From positions 124,001 to 188,000 of the forward strand of contig CANNDD010000007.1 in NCBI GenBank assembly GCA_947503285.1: a stretch of 64,000 nucleotides of DNA, given 5' to 3'. Positions 1 through 8,908 of the stretch are shown in pieces; position 1 is the first letter of the stretch, and each line of letters opens with the position of its first letter. This DNA comes from an uncultured Croceitalea sp. GTDB lineage: Bacteria > Bacteroidota > Bacteroidia > Flavobacteriales > Flavobacteriaceae. Position numbers and translations under genes: made by a program. The notes beneath the pieces are model-generated. The model had not been told where the DNA came from. It saw only the letters and a program-made list of their open reading frames with translations, and did not search any database.

Positions 1-554
1 AATTGAAAGAAGGGGATGTGGTTTCCGTCGATTGTGGTGCGCTCAAAAATGGGTATTATGGTGATCACGCATATACTTTTGAAGTTGGGGAAGTAGCTGA
101 AGAAACCAAAAAACTATTGCGGGTCACCAAAGAATCGCTATATATTGGAATACGGGAATTCAAACTAGGCAATCGCGTTGGTGATGTAGGTTTTGCCATT
201 CAAAACTATTGTGAAAGCCATGGCTATGGTGTAGTTCGTGAACTAGTGGGCCATGGGCTAGGCACAAAACTCCATGAAGACCCCCAAATGCCCAATTATG
301 GAAAAAGGGGGCGTGGTAAAAAATTCGCAAACGGAATGGTCGTCGCCATTGAACCTATGATCAATATGGGCACCAAAAGAATCAAGCAGCTTAGGGATGG
401 ATGGACCATCTTGACGGCTGATGGCAAACCTAGCGCACATTTTGAGCATGATGTTGCCTTAGTGGATGGAAAACCACAATTACTATCCACTTTTAAGTAT
501 ATCTATGATGCCTTGGGGGTTACTTCCAATGAGGAAGAAGAATTTAGACACTAA
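1..554 (+). CDS. map: Type I methionine aminopeptidase, C-terminal part (5' end outside window)
   Basis: Removes the initiator methionine from new cytosolic proteins, using a two-metal centre. The reading frame is open from the window edge (frame set by base 3), so the start codon lies upstream; about 183 residues are visible of the usual 260-270. All five metal-ligand contexts of the family can be read: Asp in VDCG, Asp in GDHA, His in GHGLG, Glu in IEPM and Glu in FEHDVAL. The stop is TAA and the next gene begins 11 bases later on the same strand, so the two are probably co-transcribed. Identity is secure; only the N-terminus is unseen. Confidence 0.95.
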   Translation, partial: LKEGDVVSVDCGALKNGYYGDHAYTFEVGEVAEETKKLLRVTKESLYIGIREFKLGNRVGDVGFAIQNYCESHGYGVVRELVGHGLGTKLHEDPQMPNYGKRGRGKKFANGMVVAIEPMINMGTKRIKQLRDGWTILTADGKPSAHFEHDVALVDGKPQLLSTFKYIYDALGVTSNEEEEFRH

Positions 555-565
555 ATCATTCAAAC

Positions 566-1330
566 GTGTCCAAAGTCTTTAAATACTTTCTGAACCTTGT
601 TCCGCGGCCTTGGCTTATTAAAATAAGCTATTGGGTAAGGCCACTGTTGGCCCTTTATCTAAAGGGCAAGAAGTATGTCGATCCCATCGACAACAAAGGT
701 TTTCGTAAGTTTTTGCCTTACGGATATGAAAACCCTAGGGAAGGGGTACTATCACCATCTACCTTATCACTGGAAAGGCATCGACTACTTTGGCTATACC
801 TAAAAAACGAGACCATTTTTTTTAAAGACGAACTTAAAGTGCTTCATTTTGCGCCTGAACAGGCATTCTACAAGCGTTTTCGAAAGCTCGATAACATAAC
901 ATACCAGACCACGGATCTAAATTCACCCCTAGCCGATGTCAAAGCGGATATTTGCAACCTTCCTTTTGACAGTAACGCTTACGATGTTATTCTATGTAAC
1001 CATGTATTGGAGCACATACCCGATGACGCCAAAGCGATGAAAGAACTCTACCGGGTACTCAAACCAGGGGGTTGGGGCATTTTTCAAATTCCACAGGACA
1101 TAAGCCGCGAGACTACCTTTGAAGATGATAGCATCACTGATAGAAAAGAACGCGCACGAATTTTTGGACAATATGACCATGTTCGCATTTACGGCAAAGA
1201 TTATTTTGACAAGTTGAAAAATGCCGGATTCAAAGTAGAACAAGTCGATTATACCTCAAAACTGACCACTGAGGAAGTGGACCGTTACCGACTGGCAAAA
1301 GGGGAAATCATTCCTTTGGTGCGTAAATGA
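566..1330 (+). CDS. Class I SAM-dependent methyltransferase (Methyltransf_11 type)
   Basis: A 254-residue cytosolic protein with a GTG start, 11 bases after the map stop. The C-terminal two thirds is a Rossmann-type SAM domain. The usual GxGxG loop is replaced by KVLHFAPE; acidic residues follow in TTDLNSPLADVKADI, then the motif CNHVLEHIPDD (post-motif II) and LYRVLKPGGWGIFQIP, typical of Methyltransf_11 proteins. The N-terminal 70 residues are basic (PRPWLIK, GKKYVDP) and do not match a domain I can name. The substrate cannot be inferred from neighbours. The gene converges on apbE with one base between stops, leaving no room for a separate terminator. Confidence 0.8.
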   Translation: MSKVFKYFLNLVPRPWLIKISYWVRPLLALYLKGKKYVDPIDNKGFRKFLPYGYENPREGVLSPSTLSLERHRLLWLYLKNETIFFKDELKVLHFAPEQAFYKRFRKLDNITYQTTDLNSPLADVKADICNLPFDSNAYDVILCNHVLEHIPDDAKAMKELYRVLKPGGWGIFQIPQDISRETTFEDDSITDRKERARIFGQYDHVRIYGKDYFDKLKNAGFKVEQVDYTSKLTTEEVDRYRLAKGEIIPLVRK

Positions 1331-1331
1331 A

Positions 1332-2333
1332 CTACTTTACCAGAAGTTTTTGAAAACCATCGGTCAAATAGGTTTGTAACGTATCATTTTCATCCAAATA
1401 GATGATATAAGCTTGTAAGTGGGGGCTTTTTTGCAATAAGCTAATGGAATCTTCTAAATCCATAGCCATAAAAGCAGTGGCATAGGCATCAGCGGTGGCA
1501 CAATCATCGGCAATAACACTCGCTGCAAGGACTTTTGAATTTTTTGTGAAACCGGTTAACGGGTTTATCGTGTGCACATACTTTTCGCCAGTTTCTTCAT
1601 CGAACCGAAATTTTCGATAGTTACCAGAAGAAGCCAACGCTTTATCTTTTAGATTGATAATTGCTGCAGTACCACGCTTCAGTAAATTATTAGGGCTATC
1701 AATGCCTACTGCCCACGGCTTTTGTTTTAAAGTATTGGTGCCTTTTGCCAATACCTCACCCCCTACTTCTACCAAGTAATTGGAAACTCCTTTTGTAGCT
1801 AACATCGCCCCCAACCTGTCTATGGCATATCCTTTTGCGACGGCGTTAAAGTCAAATCTAATCTCAGGGTCTTGCTTTTTTATAGTTCCGTCCTCCCGTA
1901 ACGTAACTTTGTCCCATCCCACATAATTAAGTAGGCTATCCACTTTGACACTGTCAAGTTTTATTTGTTCTCCCGGACCAAAACCCCATGCATCCGCCAG
2001 AATTCCGATGGTAGGATCAAAATAGCCTTGAGAAGTAGTATACACTTCGGAAGAAATCGCAAAAACCTCTTTAAACATATCATCCACAATCACCGTTGAA
2101 TTTCCCTCATTTATCCTTGAGATATCAGAATCGGGCATGTAGGTCGACATCGATTGGTTGACCACATTGATAACGGAATCGATCTCTTTCTGAAAATCCA
2201 CCGTACTAGCCGTAAGATATGTTATGGAATAGGTGGTTCCGAAGGCATTGCCCAAATTCCGGTTTTTCACCCAATTTTTTGGAGGGCTACAGCTACATAC
2301 CATAAAAACGAAAAACACTGCTATTTTCTTCAT
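1332..2333 (-). CDS. apbE: FAD:protein FMN transferase, lipoprotein
   Basis: ApbE transfers FMN from FAD to a threonine hydroxyl of target proteins in the periplasm. The N-terminus is a lipoprotein signal ending FMVCSCSPP, so the enzyme is likely anchored to a membrane from the periplasmic side. Family landmarks are DPTIGILADAWGFGP, FDFNAVAKGYAID, the YLVEVGGEV strand, ASSGNYRKF, HTINPLTG and the metal-binding C-terminal DDCATADAYATAF. Length (333 residues) is normal. It lies 6 bases downstream of the small NQR-associated gene and a few hundred bases from nqrF; NqrB and NqrC are the classical ApbE substrates, so the location fits maturation of the sodium pump encoded next door. Confidence 0.93.
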   Translation of the reverse strand: MKKIAVFFVFMVCSCSPPKNWVKNRNLGNAFGTTYSITYLTASTVDFQKEIDSVINVVNQSMSTYMPDSDISRINEGNSTVIVDDMFKEVFAISSEVYTTSQGYFDPTIGILADAWGFGPGEQIKLDSVKVDSLLNYVGWDKVTLREDGTIKKQDPEIRFDFNAVAKGYAIDRLGAMLATKGVSNYLVEVGGEVLAKGTNTLKQKPWAVGIDSPNNLLKRGTAAIINLKDKALASSGNYRKFRFDEETGEKYVHTINPLTGFTKNSKVLAASVIADDCATADAYATAFMAMDLEDSISLLQKSPHLQAYIIYLDENDTLQTYLTDGFQKLLVK

Positions 2334-2339
2334 TCCACA

Positions 2340-2711
2340 TTATTTAATCTCAACCAGCCCATCATAGTCCACCACATACGCTTCGTTCAGATATACCGGT
2401 AAATTATAATCTTTTGAATTGACCAAGCCGACCGCAGCATAGAATGTACGCGCCTCAAACTTTAAGGCATGGTCACGCATTTTATGCAGGTCTGCCTTAA
2501 AAAATTCCATATCCTTTGGGTCGCCAGGATATTCAATGCTTTTTACGACCACAAAGCTCATTTCTTTATTCTTGGTACATACGAATTGTGGATTCTTCTT
2601 TAGCTCGCTATTCACTGCCAAAAATTCGTAGCCATTCTTTTCGAGCTCCTTCCCCACGATATTCATAGCCAGGTTATGCAATTCTTGTGCTGTAAGTTTA
2701 CGTTGTTCCAT
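2340..2711 (-). CDS. Small conserved protein associated with the NQR operon
   Basis: A 123-residue soluble protein with no signal peptide or membrane segment. It begins MEQRKLTAQELHNLAMNIVG and is rich in Lys and Glu. Proteins of this type occur between nqrF and apbE in Flavobacteriia and are sometimes labelled NqrF in databases, but it has no ferredoxin or flavin motif, so that label is not justified. The visible FVCTKNKEMSFVVVKSIEYPG stretch and the alternating strand pattern hint at a small alpha/beta fold. It sits between a hairpin terminator and apbE (6-base gap), so it likely shares a transcript with apbE. Role unknown; help in NQR assembly is only a guess from position. Confidence 0.75.
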   Translation of the reverse strand: MEQRKLTAQELHNLAMNIVGKELEKNGYEFLAVNSELKKNPQFVCTKNKEMSFVVVKSIEYPGDPKDMEFFKADLHKMRDHALKFEARTFYAAVGLVNSKDYNLPVYLNEAYVVDYDGLVEIK

Positions 2712-2716
2712 TTAAC

Positions 2717-2747
2717 TGAAAAAGCCGATACGGAAAGGTATCGGCTT
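2717..2747 (-). terminator. Intrinsic terminator or attenuator after nqrF
   Basis: Read on the minus strand, a perfect 10-bp stem (arms 2738-2747 and 2722-2731, AAGCCGATAC/GTATCGGCTT) with a 6-base loop is followed by a short T run. It lies 40 bases after the nqrF stop and only about 6-10 bases before the ATG of the next minus-strand gene, so it may separate nqr expression from the small gene and apbE. Confidence 0.7.
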
Positions 2748-2786
2748 GTATTTTATAGTATTATGAGTAACCATATGTATTCGGGC

Positions 2787-4094
2787 CTATCCTCCGAAAT
2801 CGTCAAATCTAATATGTTCATCAGGTATTCCAAAGTCTTCACCCATTTTTTGGACAGCTTTGTTCATTAGCGGGGGGCCACAGAAATAAAGCTCAATATC
2901 TTCAGGGGATTCGTGATGGTTCAGATAATTATCAATGACACAATTATGTATAAAACCAACAAAACCGTCACCTGGAGCGTCTATATCCTCTTTTACCTTC
3001 CAATTATCCTCCTCCAAAGGCTCTGAAAGGGCCAAGTAAAATTTAAAATTCGGAAACTCCTTTTCCAATTTGTAAAAGTGATCCAAATAAAACAACTCAC
3101 GTTTCGAACGACCACCATACCAATAGGTAACTTTTCGGTCGGTCTTCAAGGTTTTAAAGAGATGGTACAAATGTGAACGCATCGGAGCCATACCGGCACC
3201 ACCACCAACGTATAACATCTCAGAGTCCGATTCGTTGATGAAGAACTCACCGTAAGGTCCGGAGATAACGACATCATCCCCAGGTTTTAAGCCAAAGATA
3301 TACGATGAAGCTACACCAGGGTTGACATCCATCCATCCATTCTTAGAACGATCCCATGGCGGCGTGGCAATACGCACATTCAACATAATCTCCCTTCCTT
3401 CAGCCGGGAAAGAGGCCATTGAATAGGCCCTTTCTACCATTTCAGGATTTTTCATCACAAGGGGCCAAAGATTGAACTTATCCCATTCAGCTTGAAATTT
3501 ATCTGGGGTATCGTGCTCTTCAGGATGTGCGGTAATATCCATATCAGCAAACTTCACCTCACATTTTGGAACCTCAATCTGAATGTAACCACCAGCTTTA
3601 TAGCCCATATCCTCTGGAATTTCAACAACAAATTCTTTGATAAAGGAAGCTACATTATAGTTACGGACTACTTTGGCCGGCCATTTTTTAATACCGAATA
3701 CTTCTTCGGGTATCGTGATATCCATATCTTGCTTTACCTTGACCTGACAAGCCAACCTAGCGCCATGTTGCAATTCTTTTCTTGAAAAATGGGGTGTTTC
3801 CGTAGGCAAAGCCTCCCCACCACCTGATAATACGTGACATTCGCACTGAATGCAGGTACCCCCCCCACCACAAGCTGATGGTAAGAATACTTTTTGATTG
3901 CCCAAGGTCGACAGTAAGGTACCCCCTGAGGCCACTTCAATTTTCTTTTCACCATTGATGGTCAACGTTACCGGACCAGAAGGTGAAAGCTTTTCTTTGG
4001 TGAACAATAAAAGTGCTACCAAAAGCAATAACAATATCAAAAATGCAACTACGGTTATCAGAATGGTACCACCAGTACTTGTAGCTAATATCAT
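2787..4094 (-). CDS. nqrF: Na+-translocating NADH:quinone reductase subunit F
   Basis: The electron entry subunit: it oxidises NADH through FAD and passes electrons to a [2Fe-2S] cluster. In order (435 residues): an N-terminal membrane anchor (residues 8-31), a plant-type ferredoxin domain with cluster cysteines Cys75, Cys81, Cys84 and Cys116, an FAD domain with the RAYSMAS motif (RxYS), an NADH domain with YVGGGAGMAPMRS and the closing CGPPLMNKAV segment. All cofactor residues are present. It is the last gene of nqrABCDEF, 1 base after nqrE, and is followed by a terminator hairpin. Confidence 0.97.
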   Translation of the reverse strand: MILATSTGGTILITVVAFLILLLLLVALLLFTKEKLSPSGPVTLTINGEKKIEVASGGTLLSTLGNQKVFLPSACGGGGTCIQCECHVLSGGGEALPTETPHFSRKELQHGARLACQVKVKQDMDITIPEEVFGIKKWPAKVVRNYNVASFIKEFVVEIPEDMGYKAGGYIQIEVPKCEVKFADMDITAHPEEHDTPDKFQAEWDKFNLWPLVMKNPEMVERAYSMASFPAEGREIMLNVRIATPPWDRSKNGWMDVNPGVASSYIFGLKPGDDVVISGPYGEFFINESDSEMLYVGGGAGMAPMRSHLYHLFKTLKTDRKVTYWYGGRSKRELFYLDHFYKLEKEFPNFKFYLALSEPLEEDNWKVKEDIDAPGDGFVGFIHNCVIDNYLNHHESPEDIELYFCGPPLMNKAVQKMGEDFGIPDEHIRFDDFGG

Positions 4095-4095
4095 T

Positions 4096-4836
4096 TTATT
4101 CGTTTATTACATCGTTATAAGAGACCGCTTTTTTGTCATCAATCTCTTCTTTAATTATTTTCTCTTCCTCAATTTTTTCAGCGGTGGTCTGCTCCGTAGT
4201 TTCAGGTGGATCATTATCACCTGTCAACATACCACCAAAGCTTTGAAAACCAATACCCATTAAGCCTGTGATTATAAAGGTGATTCCCAAACCACGCAGT
4301 GGCGGCGGAACATTGGAATATCTAATTTTCTCGCGAATGGCGGCAATCGCCAAAATCGCCAAAAACCACCCAATACCAGAACTAATGCCATAGTTTAAGG
4401 CAAGCCCCAATGAAGGGATGTCCCTTGCCTGCATGAATAGGGACCCACCTAAAATAGCACAGTTTACTGCTATCAACGGCAAAAAGATACCTAAGGAGTT
4501 GTATAGGGATGGTGAGAACTTCTCGACCACGATTTCTACCAACTGCACCATCGTCGCGATAGTAGCAATAAACATAATGAAGGAAAGAAAACTCAGGTTA
4601 TAATCCGCATATTCAGGACCCAACCATGCCAATGCCCCATCACGAAGCAAATATTGATCCAATAACCAGTTTAGGGGCACGGTTACCGCTAAAACAAATA
4701 TAACGGCCGCCCCGAGCCCTACCGCAGTGGCTACTTTTTTAGAAACCGCTAAATAAGAACACATTCCTAAAAACACAGCAAATACCATGTTATCTATAAA
4801 AATGGACTTGAAAAATAATTCTATATGCTCTAACAT
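4096..4836 (-). CDS. nqrE: Na+-translocating NADH:quinone reductase subunit E, with extended acidic tail
   Basis: A six-helix integral membrane subunit that, with NqrD, holds the intramembrane iron centre and forms part of the sodium path. The conserved membrane core (MVFAVFLGMCSYLAVSKK, then LIAVNCAILGGSLF) occupies about residues 1-200; the cysteines in MCSY and NCAI fit the NqrE cluster ligands. The protein is 246 residues, against about 200 in well-studied homologues; the surplus is a C-terminal soluble tail of about 40 residues rich in Glu, Lys and Thr (EKIEEEKIIKEEIDDKK). Gaps: 13 bases after nqrD and 1 base before nqrF. Confidence 0.95.
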   Translation of the reverse strand: MLEHIELFFKSIFIDNMVFAVFLGMCSYLAVSKKVATAVGLGAAVIFVLAVTVPLNWLLDQYLLRDGALAWLGPEYADYNLSFLSFIMFIATIATMVQLVEIVVEKFSPSLYNSLGIFLPLIAVNCAILGGSLFMQARDIPSLGLALNYGISSGIGWFLAILAIAAIREKIRYSNVPPPLRGLGITFIITGLMGIGFQSFGGMLTGDNDPPETTEQTTAEKIEEEKIIKEEIDDKKAVSYNDVINE

Positions 4837-4849
4837 AATCTTCTTCTAT

Positions 4850-5497
4850 TTATGCTTCTTCAATTAATGCCCTATTTCTAGAACGCTGTACCCAAATGAT
4901 GACCCCCACCACAATAAGTGCCGCAGGAGGTATAATCATAAATCCATTGTTCTCATAACCAATGGAATATAGGCCGGTCTTCGCAATTGGATCACCCAAA
5001 ACCGGAATTCCAAACAAGGTTCCCGCGCCTAGAAGTTCCCTAAAGAATCCTACCATAACCAAAATTAAGCCGTATCCCAAGGCATTACCAACACCATCTA
5101 AAAACGAGCGCCATACGCCATTACCCAAGGCAAAGGCCTCAAATCTACCCATGATAATACAGTTGGTTATGATAAGACCAACGAATACCGACAGTGTTTT
5201 ACTAAGTTCGTAAGCGAAAGCCTTTAAAACTTGATCTACGACAATTACCAGTGTGGCCACAACGATTAATTGCGCAATGATCCTGATTTTTGAGGGGATA
5301 AGGTTTCGCATTAGGGAGATGACCACGTTACCGACGCCCATCACGAAAATCACTGAGATGGACATCACCAATGAAGCTTTTAATTCGGCGGTAATCGCCA
5401 AGGCAGAACAAATACCCAATACCTGTATGGTAATAGGATTATTATCCGCTAGTGGATCTAGAATTAGATTTGCATCTTTCTTTGATAGTAGTGCCAT
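4850..5497 (-). CDS. nqrD: Na+-translocating NADH:quinone reductase subunit D
   Basis: A 215-residue, six-helix membrane subunit that pairs with NqrE. Family marks include DPLADNNPITIQVLGICSALA near the N-terminus, with one iron-ligand cysteine, and IITNCIIMGRFEAFALGN with the other. It starts 1 base after nqrC on the minus strand and is followed by nqrE after 13 bases, consistent with one polycistronic message. Length and residues are ordinary. Confidence 0.96.
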   Translation of the reverse strand: MALLSKKDANLILDPLADNNPITIQVLGICSALAITAELKASLVMSISVIFVMGVGNVVISLMRNLIPSKIRIIAQLIVVATLVIVVDQVLKAFAYELSKTLSVFVGLIITNCIIMGRFEAFALGNGVWRSFLDGVGNALGYGLILVMVGFFRELLGAGTLFGIPVLGDPIAKTGLYSIGYENNGFMIIPPAALIVVGVIIWVQRSRNRALIEEA

Positions 5498-5498
5498 C

Positions 5499-6248
5499 TT
5501 AATTTGTTCTGATTGTTTCTAAATAAGGTTTGTAGGCTTTCAAGGTCTCCTTTATCATAGCGGTAACCCCATTTCCTGTAATCGTAGATCCCGCTATGGC
5601 ATCCACTTCATTATCTTCTTTGTCGTTGTTCAAGGGGTCGTTATTGGTCTTTGAAACCGTTATACCAGAATAACTACCATCATCCAGAAGGGACTCCCCA
5701 ATAAAGTCATCCATAAAGAACCGCAATTTGATGTTAGCTCCTAAACCGGCTGTTTCGCCCTTGTGATCAAAATACACTCCTTGAACGACCATGTTCTTGT
5801 CTACGGAGATATAACCCCAAATGGCATCCCAAAGACCTTTACCGTACATTGGAAGCACATAAATCTTCTCACCATCTTTTTCACCAACAAATATGGGAAG
5901 TTTGGCCTCTTCACCTTTTTTGAAAGCGTCAATTTGCTTCTTGACGTCTAAAGAAAAGGCATCATCATCTTTTTTGATTTCACCATCGATCAGCACATAT
6001 TGTTCCGTTATGTTTTCATTGAACTTTTCTTCGACGACATCCGTGGGAATGAAATTTACACCACTATCTGGGGTGTTTTCATTTACCCCCATGGCGTAAA
6101 GAATATTCTGTTGTTTCTCAAATCGTTCGTTCTCTTTGATGCGTTCACTAAGTCCTGAGGCCAAAAAAGCCAGCAATGAACCCACTACGATAACCATGAT
6201 AATCGCAAAAACGACCGTGTACCCGTTTTTATCCGTATTGATAGCCAT
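5499..6248 (-). CDS. nqrC: Na+-translocating NADH:quinone reductase subunit C
   Basis: A periplasmic FMN-carrying subunit with one N-terminal membrane helix (VVFAIIMVIVVGSLLAFLA, about residues 12-30). FMN is attached by ApbE to a threonine; the candidate is Thr222 in DAIAGSTITG. This differs from the common DxxSGAT form by a Ser/Ala swap but keeps the Asp, Gly and Thr. The core IYVLPMYGKGLWDAIWGY and the HKGETAGLGA segment are typical of the family. Length is 249 residues. It is separated from nqrB by 2 bases and from nqrD by 1 base. Confidence 0.96.
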   Translation of the reverse strand: MAINTDKNGYTVVFAIIMVIVVGSLLAFLASGLSERIKENERFEKQQNILYAMGVNENTPDSGVNFIPTDVVEEKFNENITEQYVLIDGEIKKDDDAFSLDVKKQIDAFKKGEEAKLPIFVGEKDGEKIYVLPMYGKGLWDAIWGYISVDKNMVVQGVYFDHKGETAGLGANIKLRFFMDDFIGESLLDDGSYSGITVSKTNNDPLNNDKEDNEVDAIAGSTITGNGVTAMIKETLKAYKPYLETIRTN

Positions 6249-6250
6249 AT

Positions 6251-7519
6251 TTAAACAGTTTCTGCTTTAAGTTCTTCCGCTTTGCCATCTGAGGGCTTTG
6301 GAAAGATGGTTGCATTTTTCAATCGCTTCATTCTTTTTCGTACGTTACCCTGAACCACATAATGGTCAATGGTCGGCGCGAATACGTTCATTAAAAGTAT
6401 CGCCAAGAAAACACCTTCTGGATACCCCGGATTGAAAACCCGTATCATGACTGATATGAAGCCTATTAAGAACCCATATACCCATTTTCCTTTATTGGTC
6501 TGCGAACCCGTTACCGGGTCTGTTGCCATATATACGATTCCGAATGCCAAGCCTCCAACGATAAGGTGTTTCCAAAAATCGAATTGCATTAATCCGTAAA
6601 ACTTGCTGTAATCAGGAATCCAACCTGCATCCACAACACCATTAAAAATCAGCCCCATGGCCAAAGAACCTAAGACCGCACTGACCATAATCCTCCAACT
6701 GGCTATTTTGGAAAAAATCAAAAACAACCCACCAAGCAGAATCAAAAAGGTTGATGTCTCCCCTACGGAACCAGGAATGAACCCAAAGAACATGTCGGAA
6801 AGCGAATATGAAAATTCGCTTGCATTACCTTGGGCCAAGTAGCCCAAAATCGTTTCACCAGAGATGGCATCGGTCGAACCAGCTTGGGTCATCCCTTCTT
6901 TTGCGCCATGGACCCAGACCTTATCACCACTCATCCAAGTTGGATATGCAAAGAATAAGAATGCGCGAATGGTCAGTGCAGGGTTCAAGATATTCATACC
7001 CGTACCGCCAAAAACCTCTTTACCGATGATTACCCCAAAAGCTACGGCTACGGCCAACATCCAAAGTGGGGTATCAACAGGTATTATCAAGGGTACCAAC
7101 ATACCCGTAACCAGGTAACCTTCTTCCACTTCATGCCCTTTGATGACCGCAAAGATAAATTCTATGAGCAAGCCTACCCCATAAGAAACTATTACCAATG
7201 GCAATACGGTAATCGCGCCTAACCAAAAATTATCCCACGTAATGAAATGCTCCATCACCGAAAAATCGGTAGGAAAACCATTTATGGCTGAATAGTGTTG
7301 GTAGCCTGCATTAAAAATACCGAACAACAAACACGGTACCAATGCCAAAATAACGGTATTCATGGTACGCTTTAAATCGTCTACTGCACGAACATGCCCA
7401 CCTGAGTGGGTAGTTTCGTTTGGGGTATATAAAAATGTATGCAATGCATTGAATGCAGGTGCCATTTTTTTACCCTGATACTTTAACTTTAACTGATGTA
7501 ATTTTTCTTTCATGCCCAT
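6251..7519 (-). CDS. nqrB: Na+-translocating NADH:quinone reductase subunit B
   Basis: A polytopic membrane subunit that carries a covalent FMN and riboflavin and takes part in sodium translocation. The reading frame is open into nqrA, but I chose the ATG at 7519 (422 residues): it lies just past the nqrA stop and yields MGMKEKL, matching the MGLK start of known NqrB. The frame before it only repeats the end of nqrA. The flavinylation site is probably Thr223 in DAISGETILG; the usual Ala before Thr is Glu here. About ten hydrophobic helices follow, with the motif FGGTGMNILNPAL typical of the family. The ATG at 7513 is the alternative start. Confidence 0.95.
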   Translation of the reverse strand: MGMKEKLHQLKLKYQGKKMAPAFNALHTFLYTPNETTHSGGHVRAVDDLKRTMNTVILALVPCLLFGIFNAGYQHYSAINGFPTDFSVMEHFITWDNFWLGAITVLPLVIVSYGVGLLIEFIFAVIKGHEVEEGYLVTGMLVPLIIPVDTPLWMLAVAVAFGVIIGKEVFGGTGMNILNPALTIRAFLFFAYPTWMSGDKVWVHGAKEGMTQAGSTDAISGETILGYLAQGNASEFSYSLSDMFFGFIPGSVGETSTFLILLGGLFLIFSKIASWRIMVSAVLGSLAMGLIFNGVVDAGWIPDYSKFYGLMQFDFWKHLIVGGLAFGIVYMATDPVTGSQTNKGKWVYGFLIGFISVMIRVFNPGYPEGVFLAILLMNVFAPTIDHYVVQGNVRKRMKRLKNATIFPKPSDGKAEELKAETV

Positions 7520-7521
7520 TT

Positions 7522-8874
7522 TTATCCGATTTCTTGATACATTAAGTCGAGTCCTTCCCTGATTATTTGTTGGTGGGGTTGTTTCGAAATACAAATGAAT
7601 TCAGTCAATGAGAAATCTTCAGGAGCAACCTCATATAGACCGAGTTGTTCCATCTCATCCAAGTCTTTGACCATACATGCCTTTAAAAGCTGTAATGGAT
7701 AGATATCCAAGGGAAAGACCTCTTCGTACTTACCGGTAACCACAAATGCACGATGTTCACCGTTGGTGTTGGTGTCTAGATCATATTTCTTGTTTTTGTT
7801 CAACCAAGAAAAAGTAAGTGCCCTAGTAGACGAGATTTTATTGAAGACCGGTTTGTTCCATCCGAAAAACTCGTAATCATCCCCTTCAGGAATCGCCGTA
7901 ACCGTGTTATTGTAGAATCCTAAGTGACCATCTGGTGCGGTTTTATGTCCGGTCAGCACATCACCGTTGATCAATCTAAATTTTTCATCATTGACCCCAC
8001 TGGCGTACAAGAAGGTAGAGATTTCCGCACCGATTTTGGTAGTGTAATATTTTGGGGATTTCACCGCTGAACCTGCCAACGCAACGACCCGTTCCGCATT
8101 AAATTTACCGGTCAACAAAAATTCACCCATTATGACAAGGTCTTGGGGTGAGATGGTCCAAACCATTTCCCCTTTATTTATAGGATCGATTTTATTGATC
8201 TGCGTGCCGACCAAACCAGAAGGATGCGGACCTGATACTTTATGCAAGGTCACTCCATTGACGGCGGCAAAAATAGAACTCGAAGTATCCCCTACCGACA
8301 CATGGATCTTACCTGGGGTCAATTTACCCAATGCCGTTATAGCAGCTTGTAATTCCGCCTCTTTGCCCTTTAATGCATAGTCCACATTAGCAGCCAAAGG
8401 CGCTGTAGCATGTGCAGAGACAAATATGGCCTTGGGCGTGGCATCGGGATTTGCGATGATATCATATGGCCGTTGCTTTATAAAAGGCCAACAACCCGAT
8501 TGCAACAGGGTCTTTCTAACCGTTTCGGCGTCGACGCTATCCAAATCCAATGTTTTTGAAACATGGAAACCTTGTTCTTTGTCCGCTAAGATCTTAATGG
8601 TCAGAATACGTCTTCTCGCGCCTCTTATAACCTCAACTATCTCTCCACTAACCGGAGAGACAAATTGCATTTCCTCAATGTTCTTGTTATAAAAAATGGG
8701 TTCTCCCGCTTTAACCTCACTACCTTCTTTCAATAATAACTTGGGGGTTATTCCATGAAAATCATCAAGATTCAATGCGTATACATTACTCAAAACGGCT
8801 TTGGAGGTATTCTGTTCAGCAGCCCCGACAAGATTGATGTTCAACCCTTTCTTAATTCGGATGTCTTTGGACAT
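7522..8874 (-). CDS. nqrA: Na+-translocating NADH:quinone reductase subunit A
   Basis: A 450-residue cytosolic subunit that docks on the membrane part and is linked to ubiquinone or menaquinone binding. It opens MSKDIRIKKGLNINLVGAAEQ and contains the barrel-sandwich region (FVSPVSGEIVEVIRGARR) that is shared with RnfC, followed by FIKQRPYDIIANPDATPKA. It is the first gene of the operon, with a -7 promoter element about 35 bases upstream, and stops 2 bases before the chosen nqrB ATG. It diverges from the plug-protein gene; the 151-base gap carries both promoters. Confidence 0.96.
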   Translation of the reverse strand: MSKDIRIKKGLNINLVGAAEQNTSKAVLSNVYALNLDDFHGITPKLLLKEGSEVKAGEPIFYNKNIEEMQFVSPVSGEIVEVIRGARRRILTIKILADKEQGFHVSKTLDLDSVDAETVRKTLLQSGCWPFIKQRPYDIIANPDATPKAIFVSAHATAPLAANVDYALKGKEAELQAAITALGKLTPGKIHVSVGDTSSSIFAAVNGVTLHKVSGPHPSGLVGTQINKIDPINKGEMVWTISPQDLVIMGEFLLTGKFNAERVVALAGSAVKSPKYYTTKIGAEISTFLYASGVNDEKFRLINGDVLTGHKTAPDGHLGFYNNTVTAIPEGDDYEFFGWNKPVFNKISSTRALTFSWLNKNKKYDLDTNTNGEHRAFVVTGKYEEVFPLDIYPLQLLKACMVKDLDEMEQLGLYEVAPEDFSLTEFICISKQPHQQIIREGLDLMYQEIG

Positions 8875-8908
8875 ATTAGTGTAGACCTTTTGTTAACAAA
8901 ATTGGATG

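Noticed and set aside
2340-2711. Labelling the small protein after nqrF as subunit NqrF
   Set aside because: It has no ferredoxin, FAD or NADH motif, and nqrF itself is complete next to it.
7520-7594. Upstream extension of nqrB into nqrA
   Set aside because: It only re-reads the end of nqrA in another frame; the ATG at 7519 matches known NqrB N-termini.
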